Assembly: GCF_006496635.1 (NCBI RefSeq)
Contig: NZ_CP022958.1
Location: forward strand, 4,588,001 to 4,652,000
Reading direction: 5' to 3'
Length of the DNA stretch: 64,000 bases
Source: Azoarcus sp. DD4
Lineage (GTDB): Bacteria > Pseudomonadota > Gammaproteobacteria > Burkholderiales > Rhodocyclaceae
Shown: positions 36,080-45,137 of the stretch, in pieces
How the letters are laid out: every line of letters starts with the position of its first letter
Numbering within the stretch: the first letter of the stretch is position 1
The notes under the pieces: generated by a model
The model's database searches: none
What the model was told of the DNA's origin: nothing
Seen by the model: only the letters and a program-made list of their open reading frames with translations
Made by a program: the position numbers and the translations under genes

Positions 36080-36270
36080 GATCCGGGTGCCCTGGAATGC
36101 GACCGCATGACAGGGTGAAACGGGAAGTCCGGTGACGTCGGAAGTTCAGCTTCCGACCAGTCCGGCGCAGCCCCCGCTGCTGTAAGCCTGACGACTCCGC
36201 CACACGCCACTGAGCCCTGCGCTCGGGAAGGCCGGCGGACGAGGAAGAAGGCGAGCCAGAAGACCGGCCC
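36080..36270 (+). promoter_or_regulatory. Cobalamin (B12) riboswitch upstream of cob operon
   Basis: The classic AdoCbl-riboswitch blocks occur in order: GGTGCCCTG with its partner CAGGGTGAAA, GGGAAGTCCGGTG, CAGCCCCCGCTGCTGTAAGC (the B12 box region), GCCACTG, GGGAAGGCC and a closing GCGAGCCAGAAGACC. It lies about 215 bases ahead of the CbiM-like gene. The regulated step could be translation or termination; I see no strong T-run. High cobalamin should switch off the operon. Confidence 0.95.
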
Positions 36271-36484
36271 GATCGAACGAGAGGTGTGAATCCCGGGGTG
36301 AGGGTTCGATCCGACTGGTTCAACGGCAGCCGTCCTTTTCCGCTTTCAGCACCACGCGGCCGCTCGCCCAGCCGAATCCGTATTGCATGACCGCATTCGT
36401 TTTTCATGGCCGCACAGCCATGTTCCGCGCATGCGCCTGCACGCTCCGCTTCACGCCATTGTCTGGCACTCGAGGGGAGTCATC

Positions 36485-37111
36485 ATGCATATCGAACCCG
36501 GTCTGGTTTCCGCCGCCAAGGTCGCCGTCGCCAACGTCGCCGCCGTCGGCCTGGTCGGCGCGCACGCGCTGCAGTTCGTCCGTCAGCCGCAACTCGTCGT
36601 CCGCAGCCTGCTCGCGGCGCTGTTCTTCTCGCTCTTCATGCAGAGCTTCCACCTGCCCGCCGGGCCGTCGGAGCTGCACTTCATCGGCGCGATGCCGATC
36701 TACCTCATCCTCGGCTTCGTTCCCACCGTGGTCGGCTTCGCCGTCGGCCTGCTGGTGCAAGGCATCCTGTTCGAACCGGCCGACCTGGTGAATCTCGGCG
36801 TAAACACCCTGTCGCTGGCGGTCCCGCTGCTGGTGCTGCACCACACCGTCGGCAAGCGCCTCGACGGCCTGAATGTGCGCAACATCCTCCAGCTCGACGC
36901 CATCTACTACGCCGGCGTCGCGCTGATGGTGGGCTTCTGGCTCAGCATCGGCGAAACCGCCACGCCGTTCGCGGAATGGGCCGGCTTCGCCGCCCACTAC
37001 CTGCCGGTGGTGCTGCTCGAACCGCTGGTGACGATCGCGCTGGTCGGCCTGCTGCGCCCGCACGCCGCCCACCCGGCGCTGCGCCTGTGCACCACGCTGC
37101 GCACCGCCTGA
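36485..37111 (+). CDS. CbiM-like energy-coupling-factor permease (cobalt uptake)
   Basis: A 208-residue integral membrane protein with about six transmembrane helices. It begins MHIEPG, and histidine 2 after the start is the metal-binding residue known from CbiM/NikM transporters. The body resembles CbiM (FIGAMPIYLILGFVPTVVG). AGGGGAG lies six bases before the ATG. It is the first gene behind the riboswitch and probably imports cobalt for the chelatase downstream. No CbiN, CbiQ or CbiO is encoded nearby, so it may use energy-coupling partners from elsewhere or work alone. Confidence 0.82.
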   Translation: MHIEPGLVSAAKVAVANVAAVGLVGAHALQFVRQPQLVVRSLLAALFFSLFMQSFHLPAGPSELHFIGAMPIYLILGFVPTVVGFAVGLLVQGILFEPADLVNLGVNTLSLAVPLLVLHHTVGKRLDGLNVRNILQLDAIYYAGVALMVGFWLSIGETATPFAEWAGFAAHYLPVVLLEPLVTIALVGLLRPHAAHPALRLCTTLRTA

Positions 37112-37116
37112 GCGCC

Positions 37117-37932
37117 ATGCCCGGCACCATCTGGTTCGTCGGCGCCGGGCCCGGCGACCCCGACCTGATCACCGTCAAGGGGCGCCGCCTGCTCGAACAG
37201 GCCGGCGCCATCCTGTTCGCCGGCTCGCTGGTGGACCAGGCGGCGACGCAGTACGCGCCGCCCGGCTGCACCATCCGCGATTCCAAGGACATGACGCTGG
37301 AAGAGATGACGGTCTGGCTGGTCGAGGCCACCGGCCGCCATCAGACGGTGGTCCGCCTGCAGACCGGCGACCCCGGCCTGTACGGCGCGCTGGTCGAGAT
37401 GACGCGCCCGCTCGACGCCGCCGGCATTGCCTGGAAGGTAGTGCCGGGCGTGTCGTCGGCGATGGCCTCGGCCGCCGCCGCCGGCGAAACCCTGACCCTG
37501 CCGGAAGTGACGCAGACGGTGATCCTCACCCGCGTCGCCGGCCGCACGCCGATGCCGCCGGGCGAGGACCTCGAAGCCCTCGCCGCCCACCGCACGACGC
37601 TCTGCCTGTTCCTGTCGATCACCCTGTTGCACGAAGTCCAGCGCGCGCTGCGCGCCGCCGGCTGGCCCGAGGACGCGCCCATCGTGGTGGTGCAGAAGGC
37701 GAGCTGGCCGGGCGAGGAAAAGGTGGTGCGCGGCACGCTCGCCGACATCAAGAAACGCTGCCAGGCGGAGAAGATCGCCAGCCAGGCCATGATCATCGCC
37801 AGCCCGGCGCTGGGCGCCCGCGACTGGCCCGGGATCGCCCGCTCCAAGCTCTACGACCCCGCCTTCACCCACCGCTTCCGCCGCGCCGCCGCGCCCGCGG
37901 ACGCGGCCCCCGCCAGCGAGGCACCGCAATGA
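37117..37932 (+). CDS. cobM: Precorrin-4 / cobalt-precorrin-4 C11-methyltransferase
   Basis: A 271-residue SAM-dependent tetrapyrrole methylase adding the C-11 methyl in corrin synthesis. The N-terminus has the nucleotide-loop signature IWFVGAGPGDPDLITVKGRRLL. The middle has RLQTGDPGLYGALVEM and VVPGVSSAMASAAAAGETLTLPE, specific for the CobM/CbiF type. Its stop overlaps the cbiX start by four bases (ATGA). Confidence 0.94.
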   Translation: MPGTIWFVGAGPGDPDLITVKGRRLLEQAGAILFAGSLVDQAATQYAPPGCTIRDSKDMTLEEMTVWLVEATGRHQTVVRLQTGDPGLYGALVEMTRPLDAAGIAWKVVPGVSSAMASAAAAGETLTLPEVTQTVILTRVAGRTPMPPGEDLEALAAHRTTLCLFLSITLLHEVQRALRAAGWPEDAPIVVVQKASWPGEEKVVRGTLADIKKRCQAEKIASQAMIIASPALGARDWPGIARSKLYDPAFTHRFRRAAAPADAAPASEAPQ

Positions 37933-38867
37933 ACGACACCACCCTGCTGCTGATCGGCCACGGTTCGCGCAACCGCGAAGGCAACAAGGAGATCCTGCAC
38001 TTCGCCGCCCAGTGGCGCGAACGCCACCCGGCCTGGCGCATCGAGGTCTGCTTCATCGAGCACGCCGAAGTGTTGCTCGACGAAGGCCTGGACCGCGCCG
38101 CGCGTGCCGCCCGCAAGGTGGTCGCCATCCCCTTCATCCTCAACGCCGCCGGCCACGTCAAGATGGAACTGCCGGCCGCGATCGAGCGCGCCCGCGCCCG
38201 CCACCCCGGCGTGGGTTTTTCCTGCGTGCGCCACCTCGGCATGGGCCGCGAGATCTTCGCGGTGCTGCAGGGCCAGCTCGAGCGCCTGATGAAGTCGCTG
38301 GCGATGCCCGACCCGCAGACCACCGGCGTGATCCTGCTCGGCCGCGGTTCGTCGGACGCCGGCGCCAACGGCGAACTCGCCAAGATGGCGCGCTGGATCT
38401 TCGAAGAGGGCGACCACGAACTGGTCGACCTCGCCTTCACCAGCATCACCTGGCCGCGGCTGGAAACCGTCGTCCAGCGCCAGGTGAAGCTGGGCATGGC
38501 GCAGATCTGCATCGTGCCGGTGTATCTCTTCACCGGCGTGCTGATCGAGCGCATCCAGGCCCAGGTCGAGCGCCTGCAGCGCCAGTACCCGCAGATCGCC
38601 TTCGCGCTCGGCAGCCATTTCGGCTTCGACAAGGGCGTCTTCGACCTGCTCGACGCCCGCGTCGGCGGCATCGACTGCGCCGAAGGCCCGCTGCTGGAGT
38701 GCGACGGCTGCAAGTACCGGCTCGCCGCCGAGGCCGAACACCTGCACGACCACAGCCACACCCATGTGCATGACGACCATGGCGATCACGGCCATGCGCA
38801 TCAGGGCCATCACGACCATGACCACGGTCACGACGGCCACCACCACCACGATCACGCCCACGCCTGA
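37929..38867 (+). CDS. cbiX: Sirohydrochlorin cobaltochelatase CbiX, long form with His-rich tail
   Basis: A 312-residue chelatase inserting cobalt into sirohydrochlorin, the entry to the cobalt-early pathway. It has two CbiX halves. The first carries the catalytic histidine (LLIGHGSRNREG, residue 10); the second has VILLGRGSSDAGANGE. An iron-sulfur-type ECDGCKYR motif lies near residue 258, followed by a tail of about 42 residues containing 21 histidines. Such tails are thought to store or deliver cobalt. Its presence with CbiD and CbiG indicates the anaerobic-type route. Confidence 0.93.
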   Translation: MNDTTLLLIGHGSRNREGNKEILHFAAQWRERHPAWRIEVCFIEHAEVLLDEGLDRAARAARKVVAIPFILNAAGHVKMELPAAIERARARHPGVGFSCVRHLGMGREIFAVLQGQLERLMKSLAMPDPQTTGVILLGRGSSDAGANGELAKMARWIFEEGDHELVDLAFTSITWPRLETVVQRQVKLGMAQICIVPVYLFTGVLIERIQAQVERLQRQYPQIAFALGSHFGFDKGVFDLLDARVGGIDCAEGPLLECDGCKYRLAAEAEHLHDHSHTHVHDDHGDHGHAHQGHHDHDHGHDGHHHHDHAHA

Positions 38868-38870
38868 AGC

Positions 38871-39548
38871 ATGAGCACCGCCAATACAGTCACCGAACAG
38901 CTCACCGCCGCCGGCCGCGCCATCGAGCACGACTCCTTCGCCATCATCGACGCCGAGGTCGGCGCCCACGCCTACAGCGCGGCGCAGTGGCCGATCGTGC
39001 GCCGCATGATCCACGCCAATGCCGACTTCGAGTTCAACGGCCTCACCGACTTCCACCCGGCGGCGGTCGAGGCCGGGCTCGCCGCCATCCTCGGCGGCGG
39101 CTCGCGGGTGGTGGCCGATGTCGAGATGATCTGCGTCGGCCTGTCGGCGTCGCGCCTGGCGCATTTCGGCATGCGCACCCACCAGTTCATCTCCGACGCC
39201 GACGTCATCGAGCAGGCCAAGGCGGAAGAGACCACGCGCGCGGTGCAGGCGATGCGCAAGGCGCACCGCCAGGGCCTGATCGACGGCGCCCTCGTCGGCA
39301 TCGGCAATGCCCCCACGGCGCTGATCGAGCTGGTACGGCTGATCCGCGAGGACGGCGCGCGCCCGGCGCTGGTGGTCGGCATGCCGGTGGGCTTCGTCTC
39401 GGCGGCGGAATCCAAGGACCTGATGGCCGAGCTCGATGACGTGCCGTGGATCGTGATCCGCGGCCGCAAGGGCGGCTCGACGCTGGTGGTCGCGGCGATC
39501 CACGCCCTGCTGGGGCTGGCCGAGGCGCGCCAGCGCGAAGGGTGCTGA
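38871..39548 (+). CDS. cobH: Precorrin-8X / cobalt-precorrin-8 methylmutase
   Basis: A 225-residue CobH/CbiC enzyme that moves the methyl from C-11 to C-12 to form (hydrogeno)cobyrinate. The catalytic histidine lies in VRRMIHANADFEF. VGIGNAPTALIELVRL and VVGMPVGFVSAAESK are conserved family segments. It follows cbiX by three bases and is followed by cbiD after four. Confidence 0.95.
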   Translation: MSTANTVTEQLTAAGRAIEHDSFAIIDAEVGAHAYSAAQWPIVRRMIHANADFEFNGLTDFHPAAVEAGLAAILGGGSRVVADVEMICVGLSASRLAHFGMRTHQFISDADVIEQAKAEETTRAVQAMRKAHRQGLIDGALVGIGNAPTALIELVRLIREDGARPALVVGMPVGFVSAAESKDLMAELDDVPWIVIRGRKGGSTLVVAAIHALLGLAEARQREGC

Positions 39549-39552
39549 GCCG

Positions 39553-40749
39553 ATGACCGCCGGCCACGCCGTCGCGGAGAAGATCCGCAAGGGCGACCCC
39601 AAGCGCGACCGCGGCAACCGCAGCGGCTTTTCCACCGGCGCCAACTCCGCGGCCGCCGCCGCCGCGGCCACGCTCGGCCTGGTGCGCGGCGCGGTGCCGG
39701 ACACGGTGGAGTGCGTGCTGCCCAACACCCGGATCGTGCGCTTCGCCATCGCCGACGGCTGTGTGGACGGCGACCGCGCCCACGCGGTCAGCATCAAGGA
39801 CGCCGGCGACGACCCCGACGCCACCCACGGCGCCCACCTCACCGCCGACGTGCGCCGCATCCCCGGCGGCGGCGGCGAGGTCATCCTCAAGGGCGGGCCG
39901 GGCGTCGGCGTGGTCACCAAACCGGGGCTGGGGCTGGAGGTCGGCGGCCCGGCGATCAATCCGGTGCCGCGCACCAACATCGCCGCCAACGTCGCCGCCG
40001 CCGGCAAACCGCTGCTCGCCGCCGGCGACAGCCTGGAAGTGACGATCTCGGTGCCGGGCGGCGAGGAGATGGCGAAGAAGACGCTCAACGCCCGCCTCGG
40101 CATCCTCGGCGGCATCTCCATCCTCGGCACCACCGGCATCGTGCGGCCCTACTCCACCGCGGCCTTCCGCGCCAGCGTCATTCAGGCCGTCGACGTCGCC
40201 GCCAACCAGGGCCACAGCAGCGTGGTATTCACCACCGGCGGGCGCACCGAGAAGTGCGCGATGCGCGAATTCCCCGCGCTGGACGAAGCCTGCTTCGTGC
40301 AAATGGGCGACTTCGTCAAGGCCGCCTTCACCACCGCGTTGAAGCAGCGCATGCGGCACATCATCGTCGGCGCCATGGTCGGCAAGCTCACCAAGATCGC
40401 CCAGGGCCTGTCGGTGACCCACGCCTGGCGCGAAGAGGTGGACCGCGAGCTGATCGCCGGCGCCGCGATCGAGATCGGCGCGCCGCCGCCGCTGGTGGAA
40501 GAGATCCGCGCCGCCGAAACCGCCCGCTTCGCCGCCGAAAAGCTCGACGAACTCGGGCTCGCGGTCGCCTTCCACCGGGCCCTGGCCAAGCGTGCCATCG
40601 CCAGCCTGCGCCAGCGCTACCCGGGCCGGCACACGCTGTCGGTGATGGCCTGCAACTTCGAGGGCAAGCCCATCGTCACCGTGCATGACGACGCACCGGC
40701 CGGCATGGACTACGCCACGCTCCCCGATACAGACCCCGATGCAGACTGA
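39553..40749 (+). CDS. cbiD: Cobalt-precorrin-5B C1-methyltransferase CbiD
   Basis: A 398-residue enzyme methylating C-1, a marker of the cobalt-early B12 pathway. Signatures are NRSGFSTGANSAAAAAAA near the N-terminus, the PNTRIVRFAI region, GPGVGVVTKPGLGLEVGGPAINPVPR and GGISILGTTGIVRPYSTAAF. Normal CbiD is about 370 residues, so this is full length. Its end overlaps the cbiET start by 11 bases. Confidence 0.95.
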   Translation: MTAGHAVAEKIRKGDPKRDRGNRSGFSTGANSAAAAAAATLGLVRGAVPDTVECVLPNTRIVRFAIADGCVDGDRAHAVSIKDAGDDPDATHGAHLTADVRRIPGGGGEVILKGGPGVGVVTKPGLGLEVGGPAINPVPRTNIAANVAAAGKPLLAAGDSLEVTISVPGGEEMAKKTLNARLGILGGISILGTTGIVRPYSTAAFRASVIQAVDVAANQGHSSVVFTTGGRTEKCAMREFPALDEACFVQMGDFVKAAFTTALKQRMRHIIVGAMVGKLTKIAQGLSVTHAWREEVDRELIAGAAIEIGAPPPLVEEIRAAETARFAAEKLDELGLAVAFHRALAKRAIASLRQRYPGRHTLSVMACNFEGKPIVTVHDDAPAGMDYATLPDTDPDAD

Positions 40750-42046
40750 AACCCTCCACATCATCGGCATCCTCGACGACGGCTGGGCCGGCCTCGCCGA
40801 CGCCGCCCGCCAACGCCTCGCCGGCTGCGGCATGGTGATCGGCGCCGCGCGTACGCTGGCGCTGGTCGCGCCCTTCCTGCCCGAATCCACCGTGCTGCGC
40901 GACATGGACGGCGCGCTGTCGAAGGTGCCCAGCTGGGTGCGCGACGCCCAGGCGGACGGCCTCGCCGTCGCGGTGCTGGCCACCGGCGATCCGCTCTGCC
41001 ACGGCATCGCCGCCTTCCTGATCGGCAAGCTCGGCGCCGCGCAGGTCGCGGTGCATCCGGCGCCGTCAACCATTCAGCTGGCCTGCGCGCGGCTGAAAAA
41101 GCCCTGGCAGGACATCGCGATTGCCTCCTGCCACAGCGCCGACGCCGGCGAGTGGGCCGCCGGTGCCACGCCGGACCACGGCCTCTACAAGTTGGTGCGC
41201 GCGGTGGCGGAACATCCCCGCGTCGCCGCCTTCACCGGCCCCGACAACAGCCCCGACCGCATCGCCCGCGCGCTGCTCGCCGCCGGCTACGGCGAGGACA
41301 CGCGCATCTCGGTCGCCGCCCGCCTGTGCCTGGCCGACGAGGCGGTGTTCGCCGATCTCCCGCTCGCGGACGCGGCGGCGATGCGCTTCCCCGACCCCAA
41401 CATCGTCGTCATTGAACGCACGCCGGCCGAACGGCGTGCGCTGTTCGGTTTCGACGACGGCGACTACGTCCAGCGCCAGCCGGAGAAAGGCCTGATCACC
41501 AAGCTGGAAGCGCGCGCGGTGTCGCTCGCCAAGCTCGGGCTCGCCGCCGACAGCATCGTCTGGGACATCGGCGCCGGCTCCGGCTCGGTCGGGCTGGAAG
41601 CCAGCCGCATCGCCCGCCACGGCCACGTGTGGGCGATCGAGAAGAACGAGGCCGATGCCGCCAACGCGCGCGAAAACGCCCGCCGCCTGCGCGCGGACAA
41701 CTACACCCTGGCGCACGCCAAGGCCCCGGCCGCACTGGATACCTGGCCCGACCCGGACGCGGTCTTCATCGGCGGCTCCGGCGGCGAGCTGGCTGAACTC
41801 ATCCTCCTCGCTCTCCAGCGGCTGCGCCCCGACGGCCGGCTGGTGATGAACTTCGTCACCCTCGAAAACCTCGCCACCGCGACCACGGTACTGGCGGTGG
41901 CCGGCGCAGTTTGGGACGTCACCCAGCTATCCGCCGCGCGCAGCCAGCCCATCCTCGACATGCACCGGCTCGCCGCGCAGAACCCCGTGTGGATCGTCTG
42001 CGCGCGCAAGAGCGTCGCCCAAACGGAAGCAGACACCGATGACTGA
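40739..42046 (+). CDS. cobL: Bifunctional cobalt-precorrin-7 C5-methyltransferase / C15-methyltransferase (CbiET, CobL)
   Basis: A 435-residue fusion. Residues 1-220 are the CbiE C5-methylase (IIGILDDGWAGL, AVLATGDPLCHGIA, HPAPSTIQLACARLKKPW). Residues about 245-435 are the CbiT class I methylase with SAM motif VWDIGAGSGSVGLEASRI; it also removes the C-12 acetate carboxyl. ATG 40739, within the end of cbiD, gives the family start. It overlaps cobI by eight bases. Confidence 0.95.
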   Translation: MQTETLHIIGILDDGWAGLADAARQRLAGCGMVIGAARTLALVAPFLPESTVLRDMDGALSKVPSWVRDAQADGLAVAVLATGDPLCHGIAAFLIGKLGAAQVAVHPAPSTIQLACARLKKPWQDIAIASCHSADAGEWAAGATPDHGLYKLVRAVAEHPRVAAFTGPDNSPDRIARALLAAGYGEDTRISVAARLCLADEAVFADLPLADAAAMRFPDPNIVVIERTPAERRALFGFDDGDYVQRQPEKGLITKLEARAVSLAKLGLAADSIVWDIGAGSGSVGLEASRIARHGHVWAIEKNEADAANARENARRLRADNYTLAHAKAPAALDTWPDPDAVFIGGSGGELAELILLALQRLRPDGRLVMNFVTLENLATATTVLAVAGAVWDVTQLSAARSQPILDMHRLAAQNPVWIVCARKSVAQTEADTDD

Positions 42047-42854
42047 CGCCACGCTCCCGTTCACCGCCGCACGCTACGGTCGCCTGATCGGCGTCTCGCT
42101 CGGCCCCGGCGATCCGGACCTCATCACCCGCCGCGGCTGGGCGGCGCTGCAGTCGGGCGCGCGCTGGGCCTATCCGGTAAAGAAGGCGGAAAGCGGCTCC
42201 TACGCGCTCGACATCGTGCGCCGCGGCGGCCTCGCGCTGCCGGACGACGCCGAAGCGCTGGTGTTTCCGATGACGCGCGATCCGCTCGCGCTCGCCCGCG
42301 CCTGGGCGCGCGCCGCAGCCCGTACGGTGGCGCTGCTGGCCGAAGGCCGCGACCTGACCTTCCTGGTGGAGGGCGACGCCTCCACCTTTTCCACCTTCGG
42401 CCACCTCGCCCGCACCGTGCGCGAGCTGGCGCCGGCGGTGGAAGTGGACACCATCCCCGGCATCAGCTCCTTCGCCGCCGCCGCGGCCCGGGTGCAGCGC
42501 CCCCTCGCCGAAGAGGACGACACCTTCGCGGTGATCCCCGCCGCCTACGGCATCGACGTCATCGCCCGTCTGCTCGACGAGTTCGACACCCTGATCCTGC
42601 TCAAGGTGAAGCCGCTGCTCGACGAGCTGATCGACCTGCTCGCCGCGCGCGGCCTGCTTTCTGACGCCTGCTTCGTCGAGAAGGTCGGCTCGCCGCTGGA
42701 GCGGGTGGTGCACGACGTCGCCAGCCTGCGCGGCGAGAAGGTGAATTACCTGTCGCTGCTGCTGGTGCGCAATCCGGGGCGTATGCGTGGGGCGTTGCAG
42801 CGGGGGTGCCGGAAGAAGCCGACGGTTGTGGTTGCAGAGGAGGAGCCCGGCTGA
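42039..42854 (+). CDS. cobI: Precorrin-2 / cobalt-precorrin-2 C20-methyltransferase
   Basis: A 271-residue SAM-dependent methylase adding the C-20 methyl. N-terminal signature GRLIGVSLGPGDPDLITRRGW, then TFLVEGDASTFSTFGHL and DTIPGISSFAAAAARVQRPL. The last 20 residues are less conserved. It is followed by a 122-base gap with a dispersed repeat before cbiG, so the operon might be interrupted here by a secondary promoter or processing site. Confidence 0.94.
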   Translation: MTDATLPFTAARYGRLIGVSLGPGDPDLITRRGWAALQSGARWAYPVKKAESGSYALDIVRRGGLALPDDAEALVFPMTRDPLALARAWARAAARTVALLAEGRDLTFLVEGDASTFSTFGHLARTVRELAPAVEVDTIPGISSFAAAAARVQRPLAEEDDTFAVIPAAYGIDVIARLLDEFDTLILLKVKPLLDELIDLLAARGLLSDACFVEKVGSPLERVVHDVASLRGEKVNYLSLLLVRNPGRMRGALQRGCRKKPTVVVAEEEPG

Positions 42855-42874
42855 TTGACGGGGGCGACGTCCCC

Positions 42875-42951
42875 GGTTCCTCCCCCTTCAAGGGGGTGAG
42901 GGAGCAAAACAACGCATGCCCCCTCGCCATGGCTGCTTAGCGACCACGCCC
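42875..42951. repeat. Dispersed palindromic repeat copy inside cob operon
   Basis: GGTTCCTCCCCCTTCAAGGG plus GG (42875-42896) is the exact reverse complement of 20372-20393. CCCCTTCAAGGGGGTGAGG (42883-42901) and AGCGACCACGCCC (42939-42951) match 20226-20244 and 20191-20203, but in swapped order. It fills the only long gap of the cob operon. Confidence 0.65.
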
Positions 42952-42976
42952 TGAAACAAGGACAACAAGGAAAACC

Positions 42977-43762
42977 ATGCCCCAACACCTGCCCTTCCCC
43001 AACGACCGCATCGCGGTGGTTTCCATCACCCGCCACGGCATCGCGCTGGCCGGCAAGGTGGTCGCCGCGCTGCCCGGTGCCACCCTGTTCGCGCCCGACA
43101 AGTTCCGCGCCGAAGCCGCTGCAGCTGCCCCAGGCGCCGCCGCCTGCTACGCCGGCAAGACCGGCGACCAGATTCCAGCGCTGTTCGCCGCCTTCGACGG
43201 CATCGTCGCCATCGTCTCGCTCGGCGCGGTGGTGCGGTTGATCGCGCCGCACCTCAAGAACAAGGACGCCGACCCCGGCGTGGTGGTGCTGGACGAAGCG
43301 GCGCGCTATGCCATCCCAGTGCTGTCCGGCCACCTCGGCGGCGCCAATGCGCTGGCCGGCGTGCTCGCCGAAACCCTGGGTGCGCAGCCGGTGCTGACCA
43401 CCGCGTCGGACGCGCGCGAAACCCTGGCGGTGGATCTGCTCGGCCGCGAACTCGGCTGGACCTTCGAAGCGACACACGACGAGATCGTGCGCGCCAGCGC
43501 CGCGGTGGTGAACGACGAGCCGGTAGCGCTGGTGCAGGAAGCCGGCAACCGCGACTGGTGGCCGCGCCACGCCAACGGCCGCAGCGGCCCGCTGCCGGCC
43601 AACATCCGGCTGGAGATCGGGCGCATCGAGGACATCGACCCCGCCGCCTGGGGCGCGGTGCTGTGGGTCAGCCACCGCCCGCTGCCGGCGGCGCTGGCAC
43701 CGCAGCTTGCCGGCAAGACGGTGATCTACCGGCCGCCCCAGCCCCCCTCCGCCGCGCAGTGA
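42977..43762 (+). CDS. cbiG: Cobalt-precorrin-5A hydrolase CbiG (N-terminal and central domains)
   Basis: A 261-residue protein matching the first two domains of CbiG, which opens the delta-lactone ring of cobalt-precorrin-5A and releases acetaldehyde. Family segments are IAVVSITRHGIALAGKVVA, GIVAIVSLGAVVRLIAPHLKNKDADPGVVVLDE and VLSGHLGGANALA. The C-terminal CobE-like domain of classical CbiG is encoded separately by the next gene, so the function is split over two proteins. The stop overlaps a potential GTG start of that gene. Confidence 0.94.
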   Translation: MPQHLPFPNDRIAVVSITRHGIALAGKVVAALPGATLFAPDKFRAEAAAAAPGAAACYAGKTGDQIPALFAAFDGIVAIVSLGAVVRLIAPHLKNKDADPGVVVLDEAARYAIPVLSGHLGGANALAGVLAETLGAQPVLTTASDARETLAVDLLGRELGWTFEATHDEIVRASAAVVNDEPVALVQEAGNRDWWPRHANGRSGPLPANIRLEIGRIEDIDPAAWGAVLWVSHRPLPAALAPQLAGKTVIYRPPQPPSAAQ

Positions 43763-43770
43763 GCAAGGCG

Positions 43771-44172
43771 ATGAAGCTCGCCCTCGGCCTCGGCTGCGAC
43801 CGCGGCACGCCGACCGCCACCGTGCAGCAGGCGCTGGACGAAGCGCTGGCGCAGATCGGCGCCAGCGTCGCCGACATCGCCGCGGTAGCGAGCATAGAGC
43901 TCAAGGCCGATGAAGCCGGCTTCGCCGAACTCGCGCGCCGCCACGGCTGGTCCATCCATTTCTACCCGGCGGCCGAACTGGCGCGGGTCGCGGTGCCCAA
44001 CCCGTCGGAGACGGTGCGCAAGTACACCGGCACCCCATCGGTGTCGGAAGCCGCCGCCCTGCTCGCCGCCGGCCAGGCTTCGAATCCCGCCGCCCTCGTC
44101 GTCGAAAAGCACAAGCTGCGCGGCGCCGACGGCAAGAACGCCACCATTTCCCTCGCGAGGATCCCGCAATGA
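43771..44172 (+). CDS. cobE: CobE / CbiG C-terminal domain protein
   Basis: A 133-residue protein equivalent to the third CbiG domain or free CobE. Conserved features are LALGLGCDRGTPTATVQQAL, ASIELKADEAGFAELARRHG, and SVSEAAALLAAG followed by VVEKHKLRGADGKNATISLAR. ATG 43771 is chosen; GTG 43759, overlapping the cbiG stop, is possible. It ends in an ATGA overlap with cobJ. Confidence 0.9.
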   Translation: MKLALGLGCDRGTPTATVQQALDEALAQIGASVADIAAVASIELKADEAGFAELARRHGWSIHFYPAAELARVAVPNPSETVRKYTGTPSVSEAAALLAAGQASNPAALVVEKHKLRGADGKNATISLARIPQ

Positions 44173-45137
44173 ACAAGGGCAAGATCATGCTGGTGGGCCT
44201 CGGCCCCGGCAGCCACGACCACCTCACCGCGCGCGCCCGCGCCGCCATCGCCGAAGCCGACACGGTGATCGGCTACGTCACCTACATCCGCCTGGTAGCC
44301 GACCTGCTGGAAGGCAAGGAGGTCATCAAGAAGTCGATGACCGAGGAACTCGACCGCGCCATCGAGGCGCTGGACCGCGCCCGCCAGGGCAGGAAGGTGG
44401 CGCTGGTATCGTCCGGCGACGCCGGGGTGTACGGCATGGCCGGGCCGACCTTCGAGGTGCTGTTCCAAGCCGGGTGGACACCGGATTCGGAGATCGAGGT
44501 CGAGATCGTCCCCGGCGCCTCGGCGCTCAACACCTGCGCCGCCCTGGTCGGCGCGCCGCTCACCCACGATTTCTGCGCGATCTCGCTGTCGGACCTGCTG
44601 ACCCCCTGGCCAGTGATCGCCCGCCGGCTCGACGCCGCCGCGGCGTCGGACTTCGTCACCGCGCTCTACAACCCCAAGAGCGGCCGCCGCACCCGCCAGA
44701 TCGTCGAGGCGCAGCGCCTCTTCCTGCGCCATCGCAACCCGGACACGCCGGTCGCCATCGTCAAGTCGGCCTACCGGCCCAAGCAGCGCATAGAATTCAC
44801 CACCCTGGCGACGATGACCGAATGCGACATCGGCATGCTCACCACGGTGCTGATCGGCAACAGCAGCACCTTCGTGCGCGACGGCCTGATGGTCACGCCG
44901 CGCGGCTACGCCAACAAGTACGACGTCGCCGGCGACGGCGCCGCGCGCAGCGGCGAACAGGCCGGACGTTCGCTCTCCACCGGCCTCAATGGCTGGCTGG
45001 AAACCATCCGCGCCAGCGGCGAAACCCCGGCGCAGCTCGCCGAGCGCTACCGCCTGCCGCTGGATTACATTATCGCCGCGCTGGCCGAGGCACCCGACGC
45101 CGAGGCCGCCGACACCATAGAGGAATCCGCCGCATGA
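44169..45137 (+). CDS. cobJ: Precorrin-3B / cobalt-precorrin-3 C17-methyltransferase
   Basis: A 322-residue CobJ/CbiH enzyme for C-17 methylation and ring contraction. N-terminus IMLVGLGPGSHDHLTARARAA, then VSSGDAGVYGMAGP, VPGASALNTCAALVGAPLTHDFCAISLSDLLTPW and FVTALYNPKSGRRT. About 75 extra C-terminal residues follow the usual end (NGWLETIRASGETPAQLAER and beyond). These are not the precorrin-6A reductase CobK that is fused to CobJ in some organisms. The stop overlaps the next start (ATGA). Confidence 0.93.
   Translation: MNKGKIMLVGLGPGSHDHLTARARAAIAEADTVIGYVTYIRLVADLLEGKEVIKKSMTEELDRAIEALDRARQGRKVALVSSGDAGVYGMAGPTFEVLFQAGWTPDSEIEVEIVPGASALNTCAALVGAPLTHDFCAISLSDLLTPWPVIARRLDAAAASDFVTALYNPKSGRRTRQIVEAQRLFLRHRNPDTPVAIVKSAYRPKQRIEFTTLATMTECDIGMLTTVLIGNSSTFVRDGLMVTPRGYANKYDVAGDGAARSGEQAGRSLSTGLNGWLETIRASGETPAQLAERYRLPLDYIIAALAEAPDAEAADTIEESAA

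Larger units (their letters stand above)
35993..36484 (+). other. Gap holding cob promoter and riboswitch
   Basis: A 492-base gene-free stretch after the GGDEF/EAL gene. It contains the promoter and riboswitch described above, then about 210 bases of leader with no recognisable gene. Frames starting near 36383-36406 are not protein-like and are shadows of the downstream gene. Confidence 0.6.

Noticed and set aside
36279..36325. tRNA-like GGTTCGATCC stretch after the first riboswitch
   Set aside because: No acceptor stem or anticodon arm can be formed around it. It belongs to the operon leader.
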